A stretch of 64,000 nucleotides of DNA, from positions 29,062,942-29,126,941 of the forward strand of contig OX465281.1 in the NCBI GenBank assembly GCA_949987705.1, read 5' to 3'. Source of the stretch: Thereva unica (Eukaryota; Arthropoda; Insecta; Diptera; Therevidae). Shown here in pieces: positions 1 to 10,680 of the stretch. The notes beneath the pieces were generated by a model that saw only the letters and a list, made by a program, of their open reading frames with translations, had not been told where the DNA came from and searched no databases. The position numbers were made by a program, and so were the translations under genes. How positions within the stretch are numbered: the stretch's first letter is position 1; each line of letters opens with the position of its first letter.

Positions 1-350
1 GGAAATATCGCCCCTCTGCTTTGGCTTCGGGAGAGCTACAGCAGTTGCCTATGCGGAAGACATGGTGATTTTAGTAACCGGAAAATTCATCCACACAATC
101 AGTGAGATTATGGAGTTGGCACTTGGCAAGGTTAGCGCTTGCTCCAAAGCCTGCAGGTTATCCCTCAACCCGGAAAAGACAGTACTGATGCTTTTCCCCA
201 AAAAGACTGAAATATTCACCTTTAGTCCTAATGGCCGAATACTGAGCTTATCACAATCAGCTAAGTACTTGGATCCAAAGCTGAAGTGAAATGGAGGTTG
301 AATATCGGAAAAAGAGCAAGGAAGGTCAGTATAGCTGTATATCCCGAAGG
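1..350 (+). pseudogene. LOA/I-type LINE reverse transcriptase fragment
   Basis: The plus strand reads AVAYAEDMVILVTGKF and then LNPEKTVLMLF. This is the catalytic-loop region of a non-LTR reverse transcriptase, followed by its conserved LNP-KT block. The catalytic YADD appears as YAED, so an active-site aspartate is replaced. After an in-frame stop near 288 the homology continues in another frame (WRLNI, RARKVSIAVY) to about 348. The window edge cuts the left side. The stop, frameshift and YAED make this a dead remnant. Assignment to the LOA/I group rests on resemblance of this block to that group and is less certain than the reverse transcriptase call. Confidence 0.6.
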
Positions 351-2327
351 CCAATTACCTGGAGCTTATCAAGTTTTTCCAATCCGCTGACTGGGATCGG
401 TGTTTCCTAAACAAAGACGTCAACACTGCCGCTATCCGTATCACCAGAACCACAGGCAGGAATGCTTTTGTTCATTCCCTAGTTTATCAAATATGTGAAG
501 CCTAGGGCCAACAGATGGTTTAATCGAGAGTGCATGAACGCAATCAAAATAAAGGAAGCCTTCAGATTTTACAAGAGTTCCTCGACCGAATCGTTCTGTC
601 GAGAGTATATAAAACTAAGAAATTCCTACGAATCCACAATCAGGGAAGTCAAAACCTCATTTGACAACAAGTTGACAAGCAAGTTTATTAGTGCAAGCGG
701 TGGTAGCAAAAACTTCTGATCCTTGGTAAGTTCCATCAAGAAGAATTTCACTACATCCACAACCCGATGAGAAGGTGATAACACACAGCAAATCCAAGGC
801 CGATTTATTAGCATCTCTCTTCGCCTCGAATTCTTCGCTCTCGAGCACACCGTCCATTCAATGGACAGGGTATTCTTCAGGACTCGCGAGGTGTACAGGT
901 GCTTTAAGTAAGTCGATTCCAGCAAACCAACTGGACCCGATAATATACTCCCATCGTCTTAAAAATGCGCCTATAATACTTCTCCGTAATTTATCCAGAC
1001 TCTTGGACACTTAAACATACCAAAAAAGGTGACTTCAGCATTCCCTCCAACTACGTTAATATAGTAATTACTTCCATTCTCTTCAAAACCATGGAGGCGA
1101 TAATCAACAAGCTTATAGGACATCTAGAATTCCACTTATTTATAAACGACAGGCAGTATGGCTTCCGCAAAAAAGATCCACTGGCGATCTTTTAGTTTGC
1201 TGTACAGAACACCTGAATCTAAGTCAGCATGGATTTGGTGAGTCTAGTCTAGTTGCTCTAGATATCTCTATGGTTTATGATAGAGTTAGCCCTGTTAGCT
1301 AAACTTAAAGCTATTGGAGTCGACCTCTTTCTACAGAAGTAGATTGAAAGTTTCCTTTCCGGCCGTTAAATCAAGGTAGTATTGGATGGCGTCAAATCCG
1401 AATCCCACCCGATCTCAACTCCGCTGTGGTCTGGTCCCAAGTCTAGGGTGTGAAAGGGAGGGTGGTCGACCTGGCGAATTGACCAGAATCGGGAAATCGA
1501 AGAAACTTAGCAAGAAACCGCATTTTTTAAAGCGGCACCTACAGCAGCGTATCCGTTGCGGGGGCCGTCCCGCTCGGATCGCCAGCTGACTGATCTAAGA
1601 AAGAAGAAGAAGAACCCGATCTCTGCAGGGGTCAATTTTATCACCTACCCTATTTCTTATTTTTACAAATGACGTACTTTCAATCTCCCCACCACACTTC
1701 CCACCTTTGCTGATGACGGTACGCTGCTATTCAACTCATTCTAGATTAGGGAAGCAAGAATCGTGACGAATTCAACCCCACCAAAACCAAGTACTGTCTT
1801 ATCTTATCGGCCTCTTCTCGAATACAACTCCCTCGTTTGGGGCGGGGGTCCGAAAACCACCTTGGCGTGGTTAGATAAAGTACAAAAAGGGCCCTCAAAC
1901 TTATTGGTGACTACGCCGTTTGCTCCACCATCGACGCCTTGAGCCACTGTAGGAATGTAGCGGCGTTGACAGAAATTATATCGCTACTATCATAGTGACC
2001 GTATCAGCGAAATAAAAGCTCTCCTGCCTCCACGGCAATCTTATACCCGATTAGCCCACTCGTCTCATTTGATTAACCTGCAACTCCCCCCTTCACGCAC
2101 TCTACAAACTAGTAACGCGTTTCTAAATAGAACAACTTGACTGTGGAACTACCTTTTACAGTCAGCATTTCCGAGCTCCTACAGCATTCAACAGTTCAAA
2201 CGCAGAGCTCATCGCCACCTTCTTCAACACCCCCCGAATCTTCATAACCTTTCCTTGCTATACTAAGCTTACTGCTAGACATTGTACCATAACGTCACAA
2301 ATGACATAACTGACTGGTAGTACAAAT
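350..2327 (+). mobile_element. LINE-A copy 1 (Jockey/CR1-type non-LTR, broken)
   Basis: This stretch is homologous along its length to the better-preserved copy at 30400-33056. It begins in the region between endonuclease and reverse transcriptase (RANRWFNRECMNAIK at about 500-545) and runs through degraded reverse transcriptase blocks. It ends with the family 3' end, ATTGTACCATAACG... followed by ACTGGTAGTACAAA near 2327. It has many stops and frameshifts, lacks about 400 bp present in copy 2 (junction near 1800), and is interrupted by a separate insertion at 1417-1613. The clade (Jockey superfamily, CR1/L2/Daphne-like, no RNase H seen) is my inference from the reverse transcriptase blocks of copy 2. 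Confidence 0.75.
1417..1613 (+). mobile_element. 197-bp GAAGAAG-tailed retro-insertion in LINE-A
   Basis: The insertion is flanked by a perfect 10-bp direct repeat, ACCCGATCTC, at 1407-1416 and 1614-1623. It interrupts LINE-A sequence that is continuous in the 31.8-kb copy. It ends in AAGAAAGAAGAAGAAG, the same kind of tail as the RTE-type LINEs in this window. Its 5' part (GGTCCCAAG, then GGTGTGAAA, then GGTGGTCGACCTG) recurs at 13362-13440. It is either a short non-autonomous RTE-dependent element or the 5'-truncated end of an RTE-type LINE. Confidence 0.65.
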
Positions 2328-4379
2328 TTTCAACTATCTGGGTATGACCGCATAACAATAAATTCTGTTTTTAATTTCACTCTCGCAAAAAAAAAAATAT
2401 TGTCCTATTGTTTTGTAAATTTAAAAAATTAATTTTAAATAACGTTATGTGCAAAGTACACTTTTCGTGGGGATAAATAAGACGCCGCATGCATCAATGT
2501 AATTATTGTCAAATGCTTGATTAACACTTCGTGATGAATTGTAATTGAATGAAATATCAACAACAAAAAACAAAATTGACCGATTCATTCCAGTTTTAAT
2601 TTAAACGCGAAACTTTTTATTTTCTTTAAAAAAATTGCAAATTTCGTTCTATATCACCGGCACGTCATGGTTACTAGGCAATATAAGTGGGAATATCAAG
2701 GGTATAGTCTCAAAAATGGCAACCAGACTCTTTTGTCTTGGCTATAAATACCGATATTCACCATGTCTGAGAAATGAGTTGACAAATTAATGTTTTGTCT
2801 GCCTATCGAAACGAAAGGAAAAGTGAATGGAGACTTTCAGTTGGAGATAATACAGACTTTGCTGTAGGGGCAGTGTACTGAACACACCCTTTAGTAGAAT
2901 AAAAGAAATATCATATACCTACCACATGAGTTGTACTTCAGAGCCCACAATATGACTCAATTTGTATTATGTAGCTACATACTGCCTCGAAAAAGATAAT
3001 AATTCGTTACCCCATCTCAAAGGTAACTTGGAGCGATAGACCTTCCTACACTTCGACCTGCAATAGATCTTTTATGCATCTCAATTTATTCAGGAGCTAC
3101 GCTTAGGGTACCTACTGTTCAGCGCGAAGATAGCTCTTTGATTAGTATTGCATACTTTTTTTAGACGTAATTCACTTTTGCAAGTGTGACAAAACCTGCA
3201 GAGGTTCTGTGGTTTCTATTTCTACCTGACAGTAAATAACCAATTTTACCCATGATAACCACAAGATGATATTCAGACAGGTATAAGTACTCTGATTCTA
3301 AGCTTTTGCTTCAACAGGACTAATGAATTTCTTGGCTTGCTTAATATCTGGTACATGAGACAAGCTATTTTCGCGCCATACTCGAACAGATTCTTTCGTG
3401 TGACCGCTGGATATCAGGTCCCTTTCTTTTGGCTAGATCTTCCTGCTCATTTTCATCGAATCCTTTCTAATCTGGTATCCACTTCAGGGCAACTAAGAAT
3501 ACTTGCCTCTTTTGACTTTCTTCGATCGAGAACCTTTGAATTGGCAATCGAAGTTGTATGATAAACAATACTGGTGGCAACGTATTTTTTTGTGCTTTTC
3601 ACGAACGTACTGAGATCATCGGTGCCCCACTGCATCGGATGTCTGGGAGTATGCCTCACTTTTCATAATTTGTTTGCATGGGATTATATCGTACCGATAA
3701 TTTCTGTTCACTGATGCTACACTGCACTGCACTGTACACTGTTGCATGGTACTATACTGAAGTTGCCGTTACGTCACGGATATGTGTGGATCGACCTTAA
3801 GCGAACCACATTCAGGTTTTTGTTTAGTGATGATCAAAAATGGTCTTGATCTTGCATTCTTGGTCTTATTCTTGCGCAAAACCGAAGCGACCTATTCGTC
3901 TGCAAGAAGAAGCCTTACATAGGCCCCGCCTACATTGCAAGGTTTTATGTGTTCAATCATGTCCCTCGTTATAATATACACATGTCATGGTAACGTAATG
4001 CATACATTTTATTTTCTAATTAAAAATACTTTTTTTTCTTTATATATTACCTTACCTGGGAGGCGGTCATATGCACTGGTACGCAGGCGGTCATATACTC
4101 CGGCACGCCTCTGCGTAGGTCTCGGTTCATCTAGGTTTCGTAGGCAATGATACGGCCCAACGACGGGTTCCGGCACTTTTCATAGATTCGAAATCGGGTA
4201 TTGGAGTCCTCATTGGTTTGGTAAAGAGGCCTTAGACTATCGGGCTCCGAGAAAAATAATGGAGGTCCAAACCTGACCATTTTGACTCTAAGCGGTTTTT
4301 TCTTGGGGCGTCTCGCAATGGAGCTAAAAGAGTTATTAGGGGCCTAGTAGAAAAAACCTCAAGACACTAATTGGCTTGG
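2328..4379. other. No gene recognised
   Basis: This is AT-rich sequence. No ORF gives a recognisable product, and the longest open stretch (3337-3561 +) resembles nothing I know. A short direct repeat of GGCGGTCATAT lies at about 4062 and 4087, and a CRE-like TTACGTCA at about 3770. Neither is enough to call a function. Confidence 0.5.
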
Positions 4380-4429
4380 TTACGGGATGCTACGACCTAA
4401 ATTACCTAGCAGCCGGTCTAGGTAGCCGG

Positions 4430-4905
4430 TCTCTTGGTATCTTTGGGGTTAAGGTGTCCGATTACCGTCACAGAGGTTTACGGTTCGAATCCAGGCAATG
4501 GAATGATCTTTTCAAATTATCGCCGCGCTTCCTTCTACGAACGTCTGAAAACATAAGAGGCGAGGAAGCCATTTGCACCGCTGCAAACGAATAAGATAAC
4601 AGCCCCACCGCTGTTAACAAAAGAGCAAAACCGCTGAAATACACAATACGAAACAGATCAGCAATGCGCAGCAAGGCCCCAATATAAAAGGCCGGTGCAT
4701 GCCTGCGGAAGCATGGCGTAATCAAACAGTGGAAGGGTTGATTCCTCTGTTTGAAGACTGGAGGAAACCATAGGAGCGTTCATCGTTTGGTATACAGATA
4801 GATTAACAAAACAGACAAGCCATGGAGAGTTGATCCAGTGGTGCCGACCGACCGATACCTCTTCAAGCAACGCCACGGAATTGATCCGGGCTGGGGTAAC
4901 CAACA
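4430..4905 (+). mobile_element. tRNA-headed SINE candidate, second family
   Basis: The segment 4430-4505 resembles a tRNA. It has an A-box-like GGGGTTAAGGTGTCCG and a B-box GGTTCGAATCC 30-40 nt later. The order matches the SINE heads at 42.4 and 48.4 kb, and the middle of the tRNA part (CAGAGG before the B-box) is shared with them. The downstream ~400 nt are different from that SINE and single-copy in this window. No poly-A end or target duplication was identified, so the right boundary is a guess. It could be a decayed tRNA pseudogene instead. Confidence 0.45.
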
Positions 4906-7583
4906 TAAATAGACTGAATGGGCTACTTCGAGAGCGTTGATCCTGGGGTAACCCGATAGCCCTTTATTTCCTGTCTGTTCCCTTCCCTCGATAGTTGCAC
5001 GAGCTGTGGTCCGAGTATAAAATTTCTAGTAATAAAAATAACAAAAACGTAACAGGATTTTTTATTTGAACCTTGGGCATCTCAGAGCTGACCCGGCGCC
5101 CCCGACGTTACAATCTGCTGTTTGATCTCCAAACTCAGTGTCCTATTACGGGAGGCGGTGGAGTAAAACCGTTGGGGCTACCACTCTACTCTTTTTTCTT
5201 CAACTAGATCTTGTTGTTTGGTATGATTATCCACAGTCCATAGAGTCTTACTTGTGAGTTCCAGTCTTACACATAAAAACTTCTCTGTCACTGTCGCGTT
5301 CTTTCGGCGTCTGTTTAAGCAGTGTTGCTTGAAAAACCGGGGTATAGGGACCACTAAGGTTACAATAAGTCTAATTTGCTTCGAGGTGCTCCTTGGATCT
5401 AATTCCTTACTAAAAGAAAGAACGAAGAAGTGATCGTCATTGGACTGTTAAGGCCAGCCAAGGACAATTTTCGTTTGTGATGGTGAACGATTCTGAAGTC
5501 TCTACATAAACGAGGTCAACCAGCGCTATTGCGGCATCATATCAGCTCGCATAAGTGGTAGACCAATCATGCGCCTTGGAAAAATTGTGTAAACCAGGAG
5601 TTAAATTGAACAAGGCTACCTGGCAGTGGGTGGAGGGAGTAGTCGGAAGAAGTCCCATGTGGCTCCACTGAGGAAACCCTATTAGTATCGACGTAGGAAG
5701 TTGATGCGTTTTGCATATTTCATTGCAAAGTGGGATAACGTGTGTTTTTGTTGTGCCTTGAAAGTTCTTCGTATGTTCAAGGTCAGTAAGACCAGTTCTT
5801 GTACTCGCTGACTTGTTCTGTGTTCTTAGCTCTGTTAAATTATTAAAATATTTACAACAGCAGTCATCTAAGAGTAATTCCATCCTACAGCGTGTCGTTG
5901 CGAATGAAGAGCAAAACTTTTATTAAAGTCATTAACCGATAAATAGAGACACCAAAAGGCACCTTGGACTATGAATTGATTAAGTCTTCACTTTTCAATT
6001 GAAGAACGAATTTGTTGCTGCTTGGATCTCTCGTGATTGAACCAGTCCGCCTTGAGTCGCATTACCACAGTGTGGCGAAACAACGTCACCATATTGAAGT
6101 TAATAACTAACTAGAGTTTGATTGTTTCGCTCGTTCGTTTCAGCTCAAAGTAAACCTGTCCGTCGTCGCCTTAGTTTAGCTTGGGAGACCTTACGAAACG
6201 GTCGCTTGCTTGTTGAAAGACAGCCGGAAACAGCGCGAATCTCAGCCCGTAACAAAACCTAGAATTCCGGTGTTCCGTTGATGTTGAGTCGAGTTAGTCA
6301 GCCACAAGTCAGCCAGGTAGGTCAATAATACCTGCATGCATCACGTTCTGTAAAGAGATAAAAGTGAAAAGATTATGCAAATTGTGCGATTGTATTGCTC
6401 GACGATGATGGGTTAAATTGTGTTGAGTGATAGTGAGGCGAGAGTTTAAAAGAAGGCGGAAATTATACTCTTACTGTTATCGGTTTATAACCTTAAGTGA
6501 AACTCATTACCTTCTTCTGTTTACTGTTGAACACGGCAGAGTTGATTGTGGTTAGGCAGTGTGTGATGGTTAAGAAATAATATTTTTTATCACTTTTATT
6601 GATGCTTTGAGTTGGTGTGAAAATTAATAAATAAAAAAATAACCGGAAAAATTGTGGAATGCTCGTGAATCTCTGAGAGGTTTCTTCATAAAAAGAGGCC
6701 GCAATTGAAAAAAAGTTTAGTGTAGTGGTTAAATTTGTTTATGGAATGTATAAAGTTTTCGCTACATTTGAGAAGTAGTACGACAATCACCTGAAGTGAA
6801 TCATAAAATTACTTATTACTGCACTTGTTGGTTGGTTTCAAGGTAAGCTCTGTTACTGATGGTGCAGTTGTGCGTTGTCATTGTTTATGATGTGATGCAA
6901 TTGGTGTTTTATTGATCATTGTGGTCGAAGAAAGAAACTGATCATTATTAGATCGTTCATGTGGAATTAAATATGAGGTTTGATATCTCAATTATAAGAG
7001 TAAGGTATAAGAAATATCAAGATCCGGTATTGTGTTTCTGGTTTGTTGTTTGGTTTTGAATATATTGGTGTTCGTTATAGTTTGTTTGGTTTTGATGAAA
7101 TTCCGAAACTTTTCCATTCAAATTCAGTAGGAGTTAAAGCGCGATTATGAAATTGGCTGGCTGCATTATTTATTTCGGAAGCTATACTCTTGAATAATTT
7201 AATCAGAGGGCGGAACACATGCGATCAGTGATCTATATAAGGCCTGGGAAAAGGTCTGGCAAGAAGTTCGTGGCGTTTTTTTTTTGGTAAAATTTAACTG
7301 TTTTTTTTATAGTTAGTACGTATACATAATGAGTTGAACTCAGATTGAACCCGAGTGCAAGTACATGTAGACGCCAGTCGAGTTGAGTTAGGTTCGACTG
7401 AACTTGACTCAGATCTGCTACCTGGGTTGAGTTAAAATAATGCATATAGAAGCGAGTTCAGTAGTTTAGTAGTTGAGTTTAGTTGACAGCAGCATCTCTG
7501 TGTTTTGTTTGTGATTTGTGACGCGAGTCGAAAATCCAACCCAACCTCAGCTCAGCTATTGAACTCAGTGTGAAAATGAATTT
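4906..7583. other. Gene-free stretch with one possible splice donor
   Basis: I recognise no protein here. The open frame at 5542-5883 (-) has no known motif. Around 6842 there is a good donor context (TTTCAAG followed by GTAAGC), and the sequence upstream at 6120-6330 is less AT-rich than its surroundings. This could be a non-coding first exon of a plus-strand gene, possibly the SLC6 gene, but no TATA or initiator is convincing. From 7320 to 7500 the motif GAGTTGAGTT recurs in degenerate form. Confidence 0.3.
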
Positions 7584-7588
7584 ATTTT

Positions 7589-7715
7589 TATTAAAACTCG
7601 TTACTTTTGTTCATCATGGCTAACTGATATTATTTTTTTATTATGTATACTACAGTAAGTCATTACATTTACTATTTATACTACAGTAAGATATTACCAT
7701 ATGTACACATTAATA
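7589..7715 (-). repeat. copia 3' LTR
   Basis: This LTR is 127 bp and has no differences from the 5' LTR. It is preceded by the polypurine tract and followed outside by the ATTTT target duplication at 7584-7588. Confidence 0.92.
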
Positions 7716-7724
7716 CCCCCACTT
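7716..7724 (-). promoter_or_regulatory. copia polypurine tract
   Basis: On the element's strand AAGTGGGGG directly abuts the 3' LTR start TATTAATG. This is the expected place for the plus-strand primer and fixes the LTR boundary. Confidence 0.8.
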
Positions 7725-7781
7725 AACAAAATAACAGTATAATCTAACCTTTTAGTTTTATTTTGTTACATATGACAACCA

Positions 7782-10430
7782 TTAAACAATATCTTCATAG
7801 TCGATCCCACGTTGTTGTGTAAAACCTTTTGCCACAAGCCTTGCTCGATACCGGACTGTGTCATTCACATCAAGCTTTTTATTCAGCACCCACCTGCACT
7901 GTACTATTGACGCATCACATGGAACATTCACGAGCTCCCAAGCATCATTACACTGGAATGACTTCAGCTCCTCTTGCATGGCTGATTTCCATTGCTCGGC
8001 TTCTGGTCCATTCAGCGCCTCTGAGAGAACAATCTGTTCTGCTTCTGGAAAACCATCTGAGACAGCGGTAACGTTCAGACCATATCGTTCTGGAGGCTTT
8101 CTGACTCTCTTTCCTTCTAGAATTTCTGGAACTTCTTGTAACTCATTTGCTGGAATATCGGTCTCAACATTTGAGTCCGATGAGGTCTTATCACTATAAT
8201 AAGAATCTGGATTTGTGTAAGCTGTGTCATTAGAACTTGAACTGCTCAGAGATTCATTCAAAGTAGTCTCCCCCACTGAATCTCTGCTCTCAACATTTCT
8301 TCCTTGACTATCCTCACTCACATTATCAGTTTCTATTTCATTCTGTATCCAAATTGCACTGTTTCTTTCTCGACTTTTTACATATGTTTGGTCTTCCATT
8401 ACTATAACATCTCTTTTAATACTTACAGTGTTTTTTCTTGGATCATAAACACGATATCCTTTTACATTTTCTGAAAATCCAACTAAGATACACTGTTCCG
8501 CTTTTCTGTCCCATTTCAATCTCCGCTCTTTCGGGACATGTACCATTACTGTACATCCAAACAAACAGATATTACTTAAGTCAGGTTTCTTTCCATGCCA
8601 TACTTCATATGGAGTCTTATTTTCCAAACTTGAAGTAACACATCTGTTTTTGATATAGACAGCTGTATGTGCAGCTTCAGCCCAAAACTTTTTATCAAGT
8701 TGTGCATCAAAGAGTAAGCATCTAGCTTTCTCCACAACAGTTCTGTTGGCTCGTTCACAAACTCCATTCTGCTCTGGCGTGTATACTACAGTTTTTTGAT
8801 GAATAATTCCTTGTTGTGCCAAATAATTCTCCATTTCACCATTGCAAAATTCACCACCATTGTCTGTGCGAAGTATCTTTATTTTCTTATTTTGCTGATT
8901 CTCAACGATAGCTTTAAAATCCTTGAACTTTTTGAATACTTCATTTTTATTTTTTAAAAAGTATATGAAGGACATTCGACTATAGTCATCTACAAATAAA
9001 AGATAATAACGTGAACCTGCAATTGATTTGTTTTCCATTGGACCACATACATCTGAATGTATTATTTGTAGTGTTTCACTACTCCTCTGGCCAATGTGAG
9101 AAAATGGTAATCTAATCTGCTTACCTTCACAACAAATTACGCATTTGTCCTTTGTTATACCACTAGGAGCTAGGTATGACAATCCATCAACTATTCCATT
9201 CTTCATCTTGTTCAAATCACAGCTGTTAATATGTGCCAGCCGCCTATGCCACAACTCTGCACTTGCTACTGCTGGAGCGGCTAACATACAATCTGCTTCC
9301 TTGGTCTTAAGCTTGTATACTCCGTTAGTCAATTCTGCAGTTGCTACCAGTACATTGTTCTTGTTGCGAATGTAACAATGACTTTGATCGAAACCAACAT
9401 TGTTTCCATTTTTGATTAATTCGCTTATGGATAACAAGTTTGTTGTTAAACTTGGCACACATAGTACATTTTTAATCGTGATGCTGTAATTGTAATTAGT
9501 CGTTATTTGCACGTCTCCCGAACACACAACTGGCACTTTCGTATCATTAGCAATAGTTATTTCTGATAAACTCGGTTTAAAGTTTGCATTGTTTATCCAT
9601 TCTTTGTTTGCCGTCATATGTGCGCTGGCGCCGGAGTCAACGTACCACTCGTTTTTATTGTACTTTCCATTCAGAAAAACCACATTAAACGCATTTGTTT
9701 CCTTACTTTTCTTCAATGACGGACACTGATTTCTATAATGACCAGTTTTCTTACAGTTGTAACAAATTATTTTCTTCTCTCCAAACATTTTTGAAGAAGT
9801 CAATCCGCCATATTGTGGATTTTTATTCATTTTAAAGTGAGATTTTTTCGCAGCGAATGCAGCGCTACTGGAATCTGTATCAGTGAAATTTTTAACTTCC
9901 ATATCCATTAACTTCGATTTTATTGAATCTGTGGTTATCTGAATTCCTGAGTGCTCTATGGCCATGATCATCGGAGAAAATTTTTCTGGCAAACCTGCTA
10001 ATAATAATGACCCGATCCATTCGTCTGTGATTGTAAATCCTGTGCCTTTCAATCTCTGTGCTGTATCGACCAGTTCGGTTACATATGCGGTCATAGAATT
10101 ACAACTTTCTTGCCTTATTGATATTAGATGCCTTAGCAAGCTTATTTTTCTGGAATAACCAGAGTCGTCGAACATATTTTTCAGCTTCTCCCACAACTCT
10201 TTCGAACTGGTTGTTTCCTTAATGTGCACGTATAGTCCTGGATCTATAGTTAAAATTAACTTTGCCTTGGTTTTTGCGTCGTCTTCAGGTTTTATTTCCT
10301 TGTTGGTAACCGGCTTGATGTAATGATTCATACCTTCAAGCACCAACAAATTTTCTGCTGCAAAACTCCACTCATCGTAATTTTCTCTGCCTTTTAGTTT
10401 TGGAATATTTTGCACGTAGTTTACTGCCAT
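7782..10430 (-). CDS. copia Gag-protease-integrase polyprotein, RT truncated
   Basis: The polyprotein has 882 residues and starts at ATG 10430. Residues 1-200 are the copia-type Gag domain (NIPKLKGRENYDEWSF). Residues 223-236 are a zinc knuckle, CYNCKKTGHYRNQC. The aspartic protease motif is WYVDSGASAHM, with catalytic Asp265. A GAG-pre-integrase zinc-binding region (LWHRRLAH, then CVICC) begins near 392. The integrase triad is intact: Asp460 (HSDVCGP), Asp523 (RTDNGGEF) and Glu559 (QNGVCER), a D-x35-E spacing. Residues ~811-882 are the start of the copia RT domain (WKSAMQEEL, then RARLVAKGFTQQRGIDYEDI). The frame then ends at Val-stop where other copia proteins continue, so the RT palm and RNase H are missing. 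No internal stop or frameshift is seen. Protein could be made if the LTR promotes transcription. Confidence 0.92.
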   Translation of the reverse strand: MAVNYVQNIPKLKGRENYDEWSFAAENLLVLEGMNHYIKPVTNKEIKPEDDAKTKAKLILTIDPGLYVHIKETTSSKELWEKLKNMFDDSGYSRKISLLRHLISIRQESCNSMTAYVTELVDTAQRLKGTGFTITDEWIGSLLLAGLPEKFSPMIMAIEHSGIQITTDSIKSKLMDMEVKNFTDTDSSSAAFAAKKSHFKMNKNPQYGGLTSSKMFGEKKIICYNCKKTGHYRNQCPSLKKSKETNAFNVVFLNGKYNKNEWYVDSGASAHMTANKEWINNANFKPSLSEITIANDTKVPVVCSGDVQITTNYNYSITIKNVLCVPSLTTNLLSISELIKNGNNVGFDQSHCYIRNKNNVLVATAELTNGVYKLKTKEADCMLAAPAVASAELWHRRLAHINSCDLNKMKNGIVDGLSYLAPSGITKDKCVICCEGKQIRLPFSHIGQRSSETLQIIHSDVCGPMENKSIAGSRYYLLFVDDYSRMSFIYFLKNKNEVFKKFKDFKAIVENQQNKKIKILRTDNGGEFCNGEMENYLAQQGIIHQKTVVYTPEQNGVCERANRTVVEKARCLLFDAQLDKKFWAEAAHTAVYIKNRCVTSSLENKTPYEVWHGKKPDLSNICLFGCTVMVHVPKERRLKWDRKAEQCILVGFSENVKGYRVYDPRKNTVSIKRDVIVMEDQTYVKSRERNSAIWIQNEIETDNVSEDSQGRNVESRDSVGETTLNESLSSSSSNDTAYTNPDSYYSDKTSSDSNVETDIPANELQEVPEILEGKRVRKPPERYGLNVTAVSDGFPEAEQIVLSEALNGPEAEQWKSAMQEELKSFQCNDAWELVNVPCDASIVQCRWVLNKKLDVNDTVRYRARLVAKGFTQQRGIDYEDIV

Positions 10431-10490
10431 AATTACGTAAAAAATAACAATATTTCACTTATATTTTTTTTTAATTTTATTTTTTTAACA

Positions 10491-10504
10491 GATGGCCCAT
10501 AACC
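10491..10504 (-). promoter_or_regulatory. copia primer-binding site (half tRNA-iMet type)
   Basis: Directly inside the 5' LTR the minus strand reads GGTTATGGGCCATC. Drosophila copia is known to prime from an internal fragment of initiator methionine tRNA at a site beginning GGTTATGGGCCCAG. The first eleven bases agree here. The match supports the same unusual half-tRNA priming. Confidence 0.75.
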
Positions 10505-10631
10505 TATTAAAACTCGTTACTTTTGTTCATCATGGCTAACTGATATTATTTTTTTATTATGTATACTACAGTAAGTCATTACATTTACTATTTATACTAC
10601 AGTAAGATATTACCATATGTACACATTAATA
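10505..10631 (-). repeat. copia 5' LTR
   Basis: This LTR is 127 bp and identical to 7589-7715. On the element's strand it starts TATTAATGTG and ends CGAGTTTTAATA. The termini therefore form a TATTAA/TTAATA inverted repeat instead of the usual TG...CA. The end is fixed by the flanking ATTTT duplication on the outside and the primer-binding site on the inside. Confidence 0.92.
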
Positions 10632-10680
10632 ATTTTAACCAAATATGAATGAGGAATAGACAATAATTTGCCATATTACT

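Larger units (their letters stand above)
7589..10631 (-). mobile_element. copia-type LTR retrotransposon, RT/RNase H deleted
   Basis: The element is complete from LTR to LTR: 127-bp LTRs at 7589-7715 and 10505-10631 are identical base for base. It is flanked by the 5-bp duplication ATTTT (7584-7588 and 10632-10636). It has a primer-binding site next to the 5' LTR and a polypurine tract next to the 3' LTR. Between them lies one 882-codon ORF (minus strand) for gag, protease and integrase. The ORF stops just after the first reverse transcriptase block, so the remaining RT and all of RNase H are absent. At 3043 bp it is about 2 kb shorter than a complete copia-type element. Identical LTRs and an open ORF indicate recent insertion. 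Mobility would need RT in trans. Confidence 0.93.

Noticed and set aside
5542..5883. 113-residue minus-strand ORF as a gene
   Set aside because: Its length is within chance expectation, no recognisable motif exists, and no exon-intron context was found.
7829..10158. Plus-strand ORFs across the copia element
   Set aside because: They are antisense shadows of the long minus-strand polyprotein and show no family resemblance.
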